From contig NZ_JACJQV010000128.1 in NCBI RefSeq assembly GCF_014696875.1, positions 1 through 55,320 on the forward strand: a stretch of DNA of 55,320 bases, in the 5' to 3' direction. Within the stretch, counting starts at the first letter, position 1; each line of letters opens with the position of its first letter. This document shows, piece by piece, positions 1-8,600 of this stretch. This DNA comes from Microcystis wesenbergii FACHB-1317 (GTDB lineage: Bacteria; Cyanobacteriota; Cyanobacteriia; Cyanobacteriales; Microcystaceae). The translations under genes were made by a program, and so were the position numbers. Under the pieces are notes generated by a model. The model was not told the origin of the DNA, ran no database searches, and saw only the letters and a list, made by a program, of their open reading frames with translations.

Positions 1-116
1 AACAATATCAAAACTCTTTCTCTAATGTAAGGATTTTCTTCTTTTTTTAGTGCTTTTTGTAACTTTTCTTTTTGTTCGCAATTCAAGTGATTAGGGGCTG
101 GCATAGCTATTGACAT
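1..116 (-). CDS. IS630-family transposase, N-terminal part (runs off window)
   Basis: Reading leftwards from an ATG at 116-114, the sequence encodes about 38 residues, starting MSIAMPAPNHLNCEQKEKL and continuing with a lysine/glutamate-rich helix that includes ENPYIRERV. This matches, from memory, the N-terminal helix-turn-helix start of cyanobacterial IS630/Tc1-mariner-like transposases. The catalytic DDE part lies outside the window, so it cannot be said whether the gene is intact. A second in-frame Met (codon 5) could also be the start. Confidence 0.6.
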   Translation of the reverse strand, partial: MSIAMPAPNHLNCEQKEKLQKALKKEENPYIRERVLIL

Positions 117-302
117 TTGAATAGGTTACTGTTTCTATTATACGCTATTTAGATGCTGAACAGCTTAAGTCGGGATTAGCATTTCTCGCCTCTATCAGCG
201 ATCGCTGTGGCCACGAGAGCAGCGGGAGTAATTGCCCGAATTTTTAGCCCACAGGGACGAGGTATTTTTTGAGCATTTATTGCGAGATTTGTCAAATTAT
301 TT

Positions 303-720
303 AGGGCTGGCTGAATAAATCTAAAAACCTTGTTGGATAAGGCTTTTAGACTTTTTTGACCTCAAAAAGTGCCGACCCTTGGAGTGATCGGGGGTAAAAT
401 TCCGGGACTTTTTCCCTGAAAATTAGGTAACTGACTACCTCAAAATCGGTAAAACCCTACACCCCCCCTGCCCCTAGGGCTGATTCATTCTCTAGTTTGA
501 TTCCTTGTTTGTCTGTCTTCAATCGCTTACGGGGCAAGCAAAGCAAGGCATTTTAAAAATTTTTCAGATATTTGTTCTGAGAAATTGACTGAAAACCTTG
601 CCAGATAAGGATTTGATTGAATGACATTTGCGAGAATGAAACGACCCTAGGGGGGGCGGGGGGGTGTAGGGTTGGGGGGGCCACACCCTGCCCCCAGGAA
701 AAACTTTTTCAGCAGACCCT
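303..720. mobile_element. Miniature inverted-repeat element, family 1, copy 1
   Basis: The left end AGGGCTGGCTGAATAA and the reverse complement of the right end, AGGGTCTGCTGAAAAA, form an imperfect terminal inverted repeat. The element is flanked by the 4-bp direct repeat ATTT (299-302 and 721-724), as expected of a target duplication. A second copy with the same two distinct ends lies at 54017-54250. The inside is non-coding, with C- and G-runs (about 460-475, 645-690) and two related blocks (AACCTTGTTGGATAAGG near 328, AACCTTGCCAGATAAGG near 594). It has no transposase, so it must be moved in trans. Confidence 0.6.
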
Positions 721-724
721 ATTT

Positions 725-1187
725 AAGAAATGTGAAGGAGCGCAAAGGAAAATTAAAAGAAGGGAAGATATAGATGTTGGGGAGAATACTAAGTGCTAAT
801 CTAGGGTTATCCCATCTATTCCGAGGTTAACCGTCCCACAGGAGAAACAATCACCAGATTCCCTTGCTGGCGGCGAAAATCGGTTTCTTTAAATAAAAGT
901 TAACAGAACTTTGCACTTCTGTTAAGAGAAGGTTTAGAGAAACTTGTTAGAATAGAGGTAGATAAATCCAGTTGCAAATAGGCGCTCGACCCGATGAATT
1001 TTCCGCGCGATCCGACAAAAAAAAGAGAACGAGAACACCGACAATATCTAGACTGTGACCTCTAATTAACTTTCACTCAACAGCGCAATCAAGCAGGTTT
1101 TTGAGGATTAAATTCCTAGCATCAACACCCCTTAAAAATAGTTGATGTGGGCAGTCCATAGCAAAATTTTTAGATGGAGTAGTGAGT
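725..1187 (+). promoter_or_regulatory. Upstream region and probable long leader of lrtA/hpf
   Basis: There is no credible gene here. Cyanobacterial lrtA transcripts are known to have a long 5' untranslated leader that affects message stability in light and dark, and the roughly 460 bases before the start leave room for one. A Shine-Dalgarno-like GGAG at 1175-1178 sits 9 bases before the ATG at 1188. I could not place a confident promoter. Confidence 0.35.
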
Positions 1188-1787
1188 ATGAAGCTATTGA
1201 TTCAGGGCAATAATATCGCTGTCACCGAAGCTATTCATGATTATGTGGAACAAAAGCTGGAGAAAGCGGTGAAACATTTTAACGGCATAACCACAAAGGT
1301 CGATGTTCACCTCTCCGTGGAAAAGAATGCTCGCATTCCTGATCGCCACAAAGCAGAAGTAACGGTTTATGCTAATGGAACAGTGATTCGCGCTCAAGAA
1401 GGAAGCGAAAATTTATACGCGAGTATTGATTTAGTTTCTGATAAAATCGCTCGTCAACTCCGCAAGTATAAAGAGAGATTGGTGGATCATCGCACCCACG
1501 CCACCGTTAAAACTAGCGAGGTGGTGCAAGAGAAACCCTTAGATGATAACCTAATTGGCGATCGCACTCCCGAATTACCTGCGGAAGTAGTGCGGATGAA
1601 ATACTTTGCCATGCCACCGATGACTATTGAGGAAGCACTAACACAATTGCAATTAGTCGATCACGATTTCTTTATGTTCTGCAACAAAGACACTAACGAA
1701 ATCAATGTTATCTATCAACGCAATCACGGCGGTTTTGGTGTTATTCAACCCCGTCCCGTCAACCTAAATGGTAAAGAATCCAATTAA
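1188..1787 (+). CDS. hpf: Long-form ribosome hibernation promoting factor (LrtA/HPF)
   Basis: This factor binds the 30S decoding region and dimerises 70S ribosomes into inactive 100S particles in the dark or under starvation. The N-terminal about 105 residues form the HPF/YfiA fold ([20 protein letters not shown], then a basic helix with [13 protein letters not shown]). The C-terminal domain (about residues 130-190, [20 protein letters not shown]) is the dimerisation domain of the long form. The whole is about 199 aa, usual for the long class. An upstream GTG at 1182 is in frame, but GGAG at 1175-1178 is well spaced only for the ATG at 1188. In cyanobacteria the gene is called lrtA, light-repressed transcript. 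A terminator hairpin follows directly. Confidence 0.93.
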   Translation: MKLLIQGNNIAVTEAIHDYVEQKLEKAVKHFNGITTKVDVHLSVEKNARIPDRHKAEVTVYANGTVIRAQEGSENLYASIDLVSDKIARQLRKYKERLVDHRTHATVKTSEVVQEKPLDDNLIGDRTPELPAEVVRMKYFAMPPMTIEEALTQLQLVDHDFFMFCNKDTNEINVIYQRNHGGFGVIQPRPVNLNGKESN

Positions 1788-1811
1788 CAGTTAGCGACTA
1801 CAAATAAAACT

Positions 1812-1840
1812 AAAGACTGGAGAATTTCTCCAGTCTTTTT
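1812..1840. terminator. Bidirectional intrinsic terminator between lrtA and hspA
   Basis: A perfect 10-bp stem (AGACTGGAGA / TCTCCAGTCT, 1814-1823 and 1827-1836) with a 3-base loop is followed by TTTTT on the plus strand. On the minus strand it is followed by a T-rich stretch (TTTAGTTTTATTT). It lies between two converging genes and can serve both. Confidence 0.8.
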
Positions 1841-1845
1841 CTCAT

Positions 1846-2256
1846 CTAACCAAGATTAACTTTAACCACTTTATTTTTTTCTGCCACCGCTTTCGGGAGG
1901 GTGAGATAAAGAATACCGTCTTGATAGTTAGCGGTAACTTGGCTATTTTGCACCTCCACTGGTAGGGTAATCAAGCGACTAAATTTACCATAATAAAATT
2001 CGCTGTTTCCTACCTCGGCAGGGCACTCACGTTGCCCGTTAATAGCCACCATTTGCTTGCTAACCTCCACATCGATATCTTTAATATCCATGCCGGGTAA
2101 TTCGATTTTTAATTCCACAGAATCCTCGTTAACAGAGATTTCCACTGGGGGACGAGACACCAATGAAGTTGTCGGTAATACTTCTTGAAAAAGTTGATCG
2201 ATTTGACGTTGGACAGAATTAATTTCTAGGAAGGGAGAATAAAGAGTGAAAGCCAT
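1846..2256 (-). CDS. hspA: Small heat-shock protein, Hsp20/alpha-crystallin family
   Basis: An ATP-independent holdase chaperone that forms large oligomers; cyanobacterial HspA protects soluble and thylakoid proteins during heat and light stress. The 136-aa protein has a short N-terminal arm (MAFTLYSPFLEINSVQRQIDQLF). The alpha-crystallin domain (about residues 38-130) includes VELKIELPGMDIKDIDVEV and ends in DGILYLTLPKA, the typical G-x-L motif. A good ribosome site, AAGGA, precedes the ATG. A possible promoter on the minus strand is TTGTGG, 17 bases, TAAGAT, about 60 bases upstream. I saw no CIRCE inverted repeat. Confidence 0.92.
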   Translation of the reverse strand: MAFTLYSPFLEINSVQRQIDQLFQEVLPTTSLVSRPPVEISVNEDSVELKIELPGMDIKDIDVEVSKQMVAINGQRECPAEVGNSEFYYGKFSRLITLPVEVQNSQVTANYQDGILYLTLPKAVAEKNKVVKVNLG

Positions 2257-2369
2257 AGTAATAATTTCCTTGAGAGGTTTTCTCTGACTGCGATTACCTC
2301 TATCTTAAGCAACTAACTTGACTTCCACAAGGCGGTTTTCAGGAAATAAAAAGTCGCAATAACCGATAC

Positions 2370-2604
2370 AGTTATCAGTTATCAGTTATCAGTTATCAGT
2401 TATCAGTGGGAAGTTGTGGGGTGTGGGGTGTGGGGTGTGGGGTGTGGGGTGTGGGGTGTGGGGTGTGGGGTGTGGGGTGTGGGGAAGTGGGGAAGTGGGG
2501 AAGTGGGGAAGTGGGGGTGTGGGGTGTGGGAAGAATAAATAAAAATAATCTCCTATCTCCTATCTCCTATCTCCTATCTCCTATCTCCTGTCTCCTGTCT
2601 CCTG
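2370..2604. repeat. Cluster of three heptameric short tandem repeats (STRR)
   Basis: There are three adjacent heptamer arrays. GTTATCA units run from about 2371 to 2407, GGGGTGT units with GGGGAAGT variants from about 2414 to 2530, and CTCCTAT units with CTCCTGT variants from about 2550 to 2604. Heptamer STRRs are a known feature of cyanobacterial intergenic DNA. A 68-codon open frame through them is only Gly/Val/Trp and Leu/Ser/Pro repeats and is not a gene. Confidence 0.9.
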
Positions 2605-2638
2605 AATACTGACTCCCGACTGCTGCCTCCTGCCTTCG

Positions 2639-3280
2639 TTAAAACCATTGTTGTAATTCCGGCCAACCCAAACCCTGACGCACGATATCCGGTTGATCGC
2701 CGGTAAAATCAACAATTGTTGACACTTCCGAACCGGGAGCCGAACCATCTTCGATAATTAAATCAACTACATGATCGAGGGCATCGAATAACCTAGCGGA
2801 TTCTAATCCCTTGGTGGGAAAATCTCCCTCCTCATCGGGAAGATGGGCAGAACTAGAGATAATGGGATTTTCTAGGGTTTCGATAATAGTGCGACAGATA
2901 ACGTGATTGGGAACCCGGATACCGGTGGTTTTCCGCTTCGGATTCATCACCACTTTCGGCACTAATTTAGTCGCCGGTAAGAGAAAAGTGTAGGGACCGG
3001 GTATGACTCGTCGCATAATTTTATAGGCATAATCGCTGACCACTGCGTACTCGGAAATATTCGACAAAGAAGAACAGAGAAACGTCAAGGGTTTATCATT
3101 AGATAGTTGCTTGATTTGGCGAACTCGTTCGACGGCGGATTTCACATTGAGATCGCAACCGATCGCATAGACGGTGTCGGTAGGATAAAGCATAATTGCC
3201 CCATTTTTCAGGGCATGACAGATTTCTTGGATAGAACGTTGTTGGGGATTTTCCGGATGGAGAGAGTAAATAGTAGCCAT
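2639..3280 (-). CDS. YrdC/YciO/Sua5-family protein (threonylcarbamoyl-AMP synthase-like)
   Basis: Family members bind ATP/AMP and RNA. The Sua5/TsaC branch makes threonylcarbamoyl-AMP for tRNA t6A37; the YciO branch is less well defined. The 213-aa protein shows the family signature [16 protein letters not shown], then [34 protein letters not shown], and the C-terminal STIVDFTGD...VRQGLGW. The [12 protein letters not shown] segment and the length suggest the YciO-like single-domain type, without the extra Sua5 domain. It diverges from larC, whose start lies about 20 bases inside this gene's 5' end. Function as a true t6A enzyme is uncertain. Confidence 0.85.
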   Translation of the reverse strand: MATIYSLHPENPQQRSIQEICHALKNGAIMLYPTDTVYAIGCDLNVKSAVERVRQIKQLSNDKPLTFLCSSLSNISEYAVVSDYAYKIMRRVIPGPYTFLLPATKLVPKVVMNPKRKTTGIRVPNHVICRTIIETLENPIISSSAHLPDEEGDFPTKGLESARLFDALDHVVDLIIEDGSAPGSEVSTIVDFTGDQPDIVRQGLGWPELQQWF

Positions 3281-4513
3281 GATAGCAAAATCGTCGCCTA
3301 TTGGGATTGTCCCACGGGAATTGCCGGGGATATGTGTTTAGGGGCGTTAGTAGATTTAGGAGTCCCCTTAGAATACCTGATTGCACAACTAAAAACTTTA
3401 GGAATTGAGAATGAATATCAGTTAAGGGCCGAAAAAGTGCATCGTCGCGGTCAAATTGCTACTAAGGTTCACGTCGATGTCACTGCCGAGAAGTCCGCTG
3501 ATCATCACCACCATCACCATCATACCCCCGCTCGTCATTTACCGGAGATTGAAAGTTTAATTAAACAGGCAAATTTACCCCAGAAAGTCCAAGAATGGAG
3601 TTTAGCGGTTTTTCAACAACTTGCGATCGCAGAAGGAGCCGTTCACGGGATCGCACCGGAAAAGGTGCATTTTCACGAAGTCGGGGCAACCGATGCCATT
3701 ATTGATATCGTCGGGACTTGTTTGGGTTTGGATTGGCTATCGGTGAGTGAATTATACTGTTCTTCTCTACCCACCGGCGGCGGTACAGTTCAGGCCGCCC
3801 ATGGTCGTTTACCGGTTCCCGTGCCAGCAGTAGTACAATTGTTCAGCCAGCGACAAGTCACAATTTATAGTAATGGCATCGAAGCGGAGTTGGTAACACC
3901 CACGGGGGCAGCTATTGTGACAACTTTAGCTAAAAGTTTCGGTAAACCGCCGAAAATGCAGTTAGAAAAGGTCGGTTTAGGGGCAGGGACAAAAGATTTA
4001 CCGATTCCCAATCTTGTCCGGCTTTGGTTAGGGAAAAAAACACCAGAAAAGCTAGATGAAAGCGAAACTGTGGCAGTTTTAGAAACTCAAATTGATGACT
4101 TAAATCCGCAAGCGATCTCCTATTTAAGCGAGGCTTTATTACAATCGGGGGCTTTGGATGTATTTAGTCAAGCAATTACTATGAAAAAATCCCGTTTGGG
4201 GATACTTTTGACAGTAATTTGTGACTTGGATAAAATTGCTATTTGTGAAAATATGATCTTTCAGGAAACCACAACTTTAGGCATTAGAAGGACAATTCAA
4301 GAGCGATCGATCTTAAAAAGAGAGATACAATCGATCGATACTGTCTATGGTAAAATTCGGCTAAAAGTTGCCTACAAAGAGTCAATTAATCAACCGATTA
4401 CCGTACAACCAGAATACGAAGATTGTGCCGCTATTGCCCGTCAGCATCATCTACCTTGGCGATTTGTTCATCAAATGGCTTTAGCTATTTGGCAAGAAAA
4501 AAATCAGTCTTGA
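3257..4513 (+). CDS. larC: LarC-type nickel insertion protein (nickel-pincer cofactor cyclometallase)
   Basis: LarC uses CTP to insert nickel into the pyridinium thioacid mononucleotide made by LarB/LarE, giving the cofactor of lactate racemase and relatives. The protein (about 418 aa) begins with [23 protein letters not shown]. It has a histidine-rich, probable nickel-binding stretch, [10 protein letters not shown], at about residue 83, then [36 protein letters not shown], and a C-terminal CTP/metal domain with TQIDDLNPQ. In lactobacilli larC is made by a ribosomal frameshift; here the frame is continuous. The ATG at 3257 overlaps the divergent YciO gene by 24 bp; an open frame continues to 3107, but inside the other gene. 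No larA, larB or larE is visible here. Confidence 0.88.
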   Translation: MERVNSSHDSKIVAYWDCPTGIAGDMCLGALVDLGVPLEYLIAQLKTLGIENEYQLRAEKVHRRGQIATKVHVDVTAEKSADHHHHHHHTPARHLPEIESLIKQANLPQKVQEWSLAVFQQLAIAEGAVHGIAPEKVHFHEVGATDAIIDIVGTCLGLDWLSVSELYCSSLPTGGGTVQAAHGRLPVPVPAVVQLFSQRQVTIYSNGIEAELVTPTGAAIVTTLAKSFGKPPKMQLEKVGLGAGTKDLPIPNLVRLWLGKKTPEKLDESETVAVLETQIDDLNPQAISYLSEALLQSGALDVFSQAITMKKSRLGILLTVICDLDKIAICENMIFQETTTLGIRRTIQERSILKREIQSIDTVYGKIRLKVAYKESINQPITVQPEYEDCAAIARQHHLPWRFVHQMALAIWQEKNQS

Positions 4514-4642
4514 CAACAGGGCAATTTTCTACTAAAACTGCTAAGTAATAGGACAAAATTAACTTCTTGGTTAGGATAGGCAAAAGGCAAAAGGTAGTTA
4601 GATATGTGTAATTAATTTTGCTTAGGTACTTATATCCATTGT

Positions 4643-5095
4643 TCAAAAGGTACTTTCAGGAAAATAATCGCAATTTAAAACCTGTTCTTGGCTAAAAGGA
4701 CAATCAACTGGAAAAGTTTCTTTTGGTAAATTAGTTTCATTTACCGTCCCTCGCACTGCTTTTTGATAACATTCTGCGAAAATATCGGCTAAATAGGGTT
4801 TTAAGCTAGGACTATCCCTTAAAATAAGCTCTAATTGTTCTCTTTGCTCATCAATGGTATTTATCCAGCTATTAGTCCGTTTTTTTGGTTGATATTGCCA
4901 TTTAAGTAAGTGCATCAAGAGAACTTTTAAACGACTAAATACCTCCCGTCTATTATTACGTCCCATATCGGATATTTCTTCGATTAAGTTATCTAAATCG
5001 AGTGCCTGTAAATTGCCCTTTTTTAAGTGATTTACGGTTTGCTCAAGCCACAAATTAAAATCAGTTTCATAAAGCTGAGATAATTGATTTTTCAT
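4643..5095 (-). CDS. DUF29 family protein
   Basis: The 150-aa protein has the typical DUF29 layout: N-terminal LYETDFNLWLEQTVNHLKKG, then LDLDNLIEEISDMGRNNRREV, LLMHLLKWQYQP, and W.NTI.EQR. This family is very common in cyanobacteria in multiple copies and has no established function; members often lie near mobile or toxin-antitoxin genes. It is probably cytoplasmic, with no signal peptide or membrane segment. The gene is monocistronic. The 129 bases between it and larC hold only a short AGGCAAA-type repeat. Confidence 0.85.
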   Translation of the reverse strand: MKNQLSQLYETDFNLWLEQTVNHLKKGNLQALDLDNLIEEISDMGRNNRREVFSRLKVLLMHLLKWQYQPKKRTNSWINTIDEQREQLELILRDSPSLKPYLADIFAECYQKAVRGTVNETNLPKETFPVDCPFSQEQVLNCDYFPESTF

Positions 5096-5699
5096 GTCGA
5101 TGTGGGATTTTTAAAGGGAAACTCTCCGCCAAAATTGGTCGTTACTTGCGATTTTATCACTCAATCTTGGCTCTTGGGGGGTTTAACCCACCCTCCCCCG
5201 CACATTAGCTTTTCGATGGGATGTTTACACGCGGTTGTCATACATTTATACCAGTTTAAGAGTGACTGATAATTGCTGATTGTCGGTATTTCTGCCAAGG
5301 TTAAGATGCACCCGAAAAAATCAATCTGATTGGCAGCATCTCAACTTTGTAACCCCTAAATCAGGTTTTATGTCAAGCTATTTTGAAAGCCTTGCTAGAA
5401 ACCAGTTTTAGAGACAAGTATAATCACTCACTTGCATAAATGAGATGCTTCCTTAGAATTGGGAGCATCCCAATTATGTAATAAGTACAAATGCTCAGAA
5501 GGGTAAGAAGGCTTTTGTAGTAACGATTCTGGTTCCAATCACACAATTTAAAGAACCGTTGAAAATCTATGAACTCCCGAAAAGGCTTGCCATATAAGTA
5601 TTTCGCATCTAAGTACAATTGCTTATTGAGAAAGTGGGATGCTACCCTTAAAATATTAGAATCAGAGCAACAGTAAATGCTTGTAATCCTAATGAGAAC
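5096..5699. repeat. Gene-poor region with inverted copies of a GCATCYCA repeat
   Basis: About 600 bases without a credible gene. The motif GGNAGCATCYCAA...TTTGTAA appears at 5333 and 5460, and inverted near 5638 (GGGATGCTACC). This suggests ends of one or more miniature elements. A 64-codon minus-strand frame (5424-5618) has no ribosome site and no recognised domain, so I do not call it. The probable promoter of the giant-gene cluster must lie at its right end, but I could not assign boxes. Confidence 0.45.
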
Positions 5700-8600
5700 A
5701 TGGTCAATAGTATTTTAATGATTCCTATTCATTTGGATGCTCTCTATCTGAAAAGAGAGCGCCTAGTTGTAGAGGCGATGGCAGATTTGAGCATAATTCC
5801 TTATTTTAACAGAAAAAGAGACGTAAATCCGAATATTGCTCATATCAGCGAGGAGATTGTTTCCCAACCCTTTCAAAACCAAAATCTCTACCTGAAAGCG
5901 GGAATCCATTTACATTGGGCGTTACCCGATGCTTTAACAAAAGGGATTCAAGATAGCGATAAAAAGACAGTTTTCCCATCAGTTCCTAATCGCTGGTTAG
6001 TAACACGCACTCTTAACGGCAAAAAACGTCAATGGGTAGTGGAGAGTGATTATCTTTATCGGGAAGGAGAAGGGGAGCAGTTAGGTAGTATTGCTTATCC
6101 CATTGAGATAAAGAATGGTAATCATCAACCATTTCGCTATTTAGGTCGCAAACTGCCTATAGAAGCTTGGTTAGAAAATGATCCCAAGGCTGAATACTTA
6201 CCCTTATTGACGGCGGTAGGTTATGGTGAACCGACTTTTGCCGCTTTTTATCCCAATTGTCACAGTGTTTTTGGATTTTATGATGATTATTCTCCTGAAA
6301 ATACTGATGGGTTACAGTATGATGTGATTGGGTGGTATAGTGACTTAGAAAAGGATTATTTCAATCAATTCATCAAATCAAAATCTCAATTAACTACACA
6401 AGAATTAATCAAAGCGATACAAGAAGAATTCAAGTGGGACATTCCCGTTAAAAGCAATGAACAAATACCTCAAAGAATGCTTTGCTATGCCCGCTTAAAG
6501 TTTGCGTCTCCAACCAATACAGAGAGAGAAATTTCGGTAGAAGTGGCTGTAGGAAATACGGGAACGGAGGCATTATCTGCTTATTTAGGTCAAAAAATTG
6601 ACAACAATTCTCAATCTATTATTGAAGATCAATTAGAAGCTTTAACCCTATCTTCTAGTCTAGAACATCGGCAGTTGGATTTAACGGCTAAGTTTGAGGA
6701 AGCACGTCATGAAAAAGGGTTTAATGCGGTCTCATCTGGCACAATATGGACAATTACTTTAGGAAGCACAAACGCTACAACAGCAAATGCTGAAGATGCT
6801 CAAGCTCAGAGCGAAGTTACTTTACCCGATAATATAGCTCCTAAACTGAATCAGCTTAATCTATCTCAACAGAAATATGACTGCACTTGCGATGAAATTG
6901 AGTCAATGCGTCGGCAACTCTTTTCTGATTGGTATAAGTATATGTTAAGCGCTTATCCCCCCCAAGGTAGCACCGCTCAGTATCCTGATATTGATGAAGT
7001 TAAATATTATATTGAGGAGAAGGGAATTGAACCTTTAAAGGCAAAACTGAATGATCTAGAGAATTATAAAAAGTTATTGAATGAATCTTTAACTCAATTA
7101 CAACAGGCGATCACTCAAGCAAATATTACCCAGTGTAACTTAAAAGTTAGTGATATTTTAGATTGGGAAAAATTTATTAATCAGTTAGAACAGGGAACAA
7201 CAGAGCCAATTAAAAGAATTAAGCAGTTAATCCCCGATTTGTCCAGTAAAATTGCAGGGAAAAACCAAGGAGAAATTATAGCTGCCTTAAATTTAATTTT
7301 GACTAAAAACGAAGAAGAATTAGTCCGTTGCAATCGTCTGCTTTTAGAAGTTTCTTTCCCTCAGCTAATTTTAAAAGCTCCACCACCTTACACCCTGAAA
7401 CCTATTGCCGGTTCCCGTTATTGGCAACCAACAGAACCAGTTATCTTGATGGTGGGGGAAGGTGTAAAACCCACCATTCGCCATGGACAAGATGGAAGAT
7501 TGAGGGATGATGGACTGTTAGAATGTGAGATTTTACAACAGGAAGAGGACATTTTTCTCAATGGATTTTCGTCTATTCTCGGTAAAATTGATCAGATAGA
7601 AAACAATAAAAAAGGGGAACATATTGGCTTTAGCACTTGGGAAGAACAACCTTGGCATCCGTTTTTACTAGAGTGGGAGGTAGAAGTTTTTCCCCTCCAA
7701 AATGGCTGTAATCATTGCATCTATAATCATCAATATGATGCTGAGTTTATTACGCGTAATTATACCTTGAAAGAAAACGAGCCAGAGCTTTCTTTACAGT
7801 ACGGAAAGGGGGCTGTTCTTAAAGCTGCTAATGTTTATAGTGGTCGGAGTATTTTAACACCCCATGCCGGAATTAAGCTTAAGGAAAAAATAGAAGTTTA
7901 TTTAAAGAAACAAATTTTGTCAGATTATTACGAGGCTAAGAAAATTACTAAAGAACAGCAAAATGATCACTATCTTAGTAATAATATCCAAGCCATAAAA
8001 GAATGGTATGAAACAACAAATGATGCTTCTTTGAATACGCCAGAAAACAAGGCAAAAGACCCCATTTATACTGCCATTAGAGCTTATCAAAATCTTTTAA
8101 GCCTAAATTGTCTATCTCAAGCTTTAGGAGGGTTTAACGAGGCTTTATTGATGCACAAGCAGACGTTACAGTTACCGATTGCTGATCCTTTGGGGTTTGT
8201 TGAGTATCAATCTTTTACAGATACAGTAAGAGAAATGGTACAACAAAGCATCCGTAGTGCGCCAGAACCTTTAAATGATTTTAACCCCATAAGATCAGGG
8301 GTGATGAAAATTTTGCGGTTACGGTTGGTGGATACTTTTGGACAGGTGAAGGATTTAGATATTAGTAATGTTATCACTTCTGAACAAATGACGACCCCCG
8401 GCAGTCCCTATCTAGTATCTTTACCCCCTCGTTTGGTACAACCGTCGCGCATTAATTTCCGTTGGTTATCTGCTAGTCAAGGAGAACAGGAAATGAATAG
8501 TCATCCTGCGACAACTCCTATTTGTGGCTGGATATTGCCTAATAATTTAGATAATAGCCTCGCCATTTATGACAACCAAGGTAAAGCTTTAGGCGCGATT

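Noticed and set aside
617-799. 60-codon open frame in the first miniature element
   Set aside because: It runs across the G-run and terminal repeat of the element, with no ribosome site and no family resemblance.
2370-2604. CRISPR array
   Set aside because: Units are 7 bp with no spacers; the same holds for all other heptamer arrays and for the 16-bp tandem array at 34.8 kb. No cas genes are present.
2406-2612. 68-codon frame of GVWGVGC repeats
   Set aside because: It is a translation of heptamer tandem repeats; no independent evidence of coding.
5084-5269. 61-codon plus-strand frame after the DUF29 gene
   Set aside because: It overlaps the DUF29 start on the other strand, has no ribosome site and no recognised motif.
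5424-5618. 64-codon minus-strand frame (MYLDAKYLYGKPF start)
   Set aside because: It lies among repeated motifs, lacks a ribosome site and has no recognised family; could be a relic but cannot be supported.
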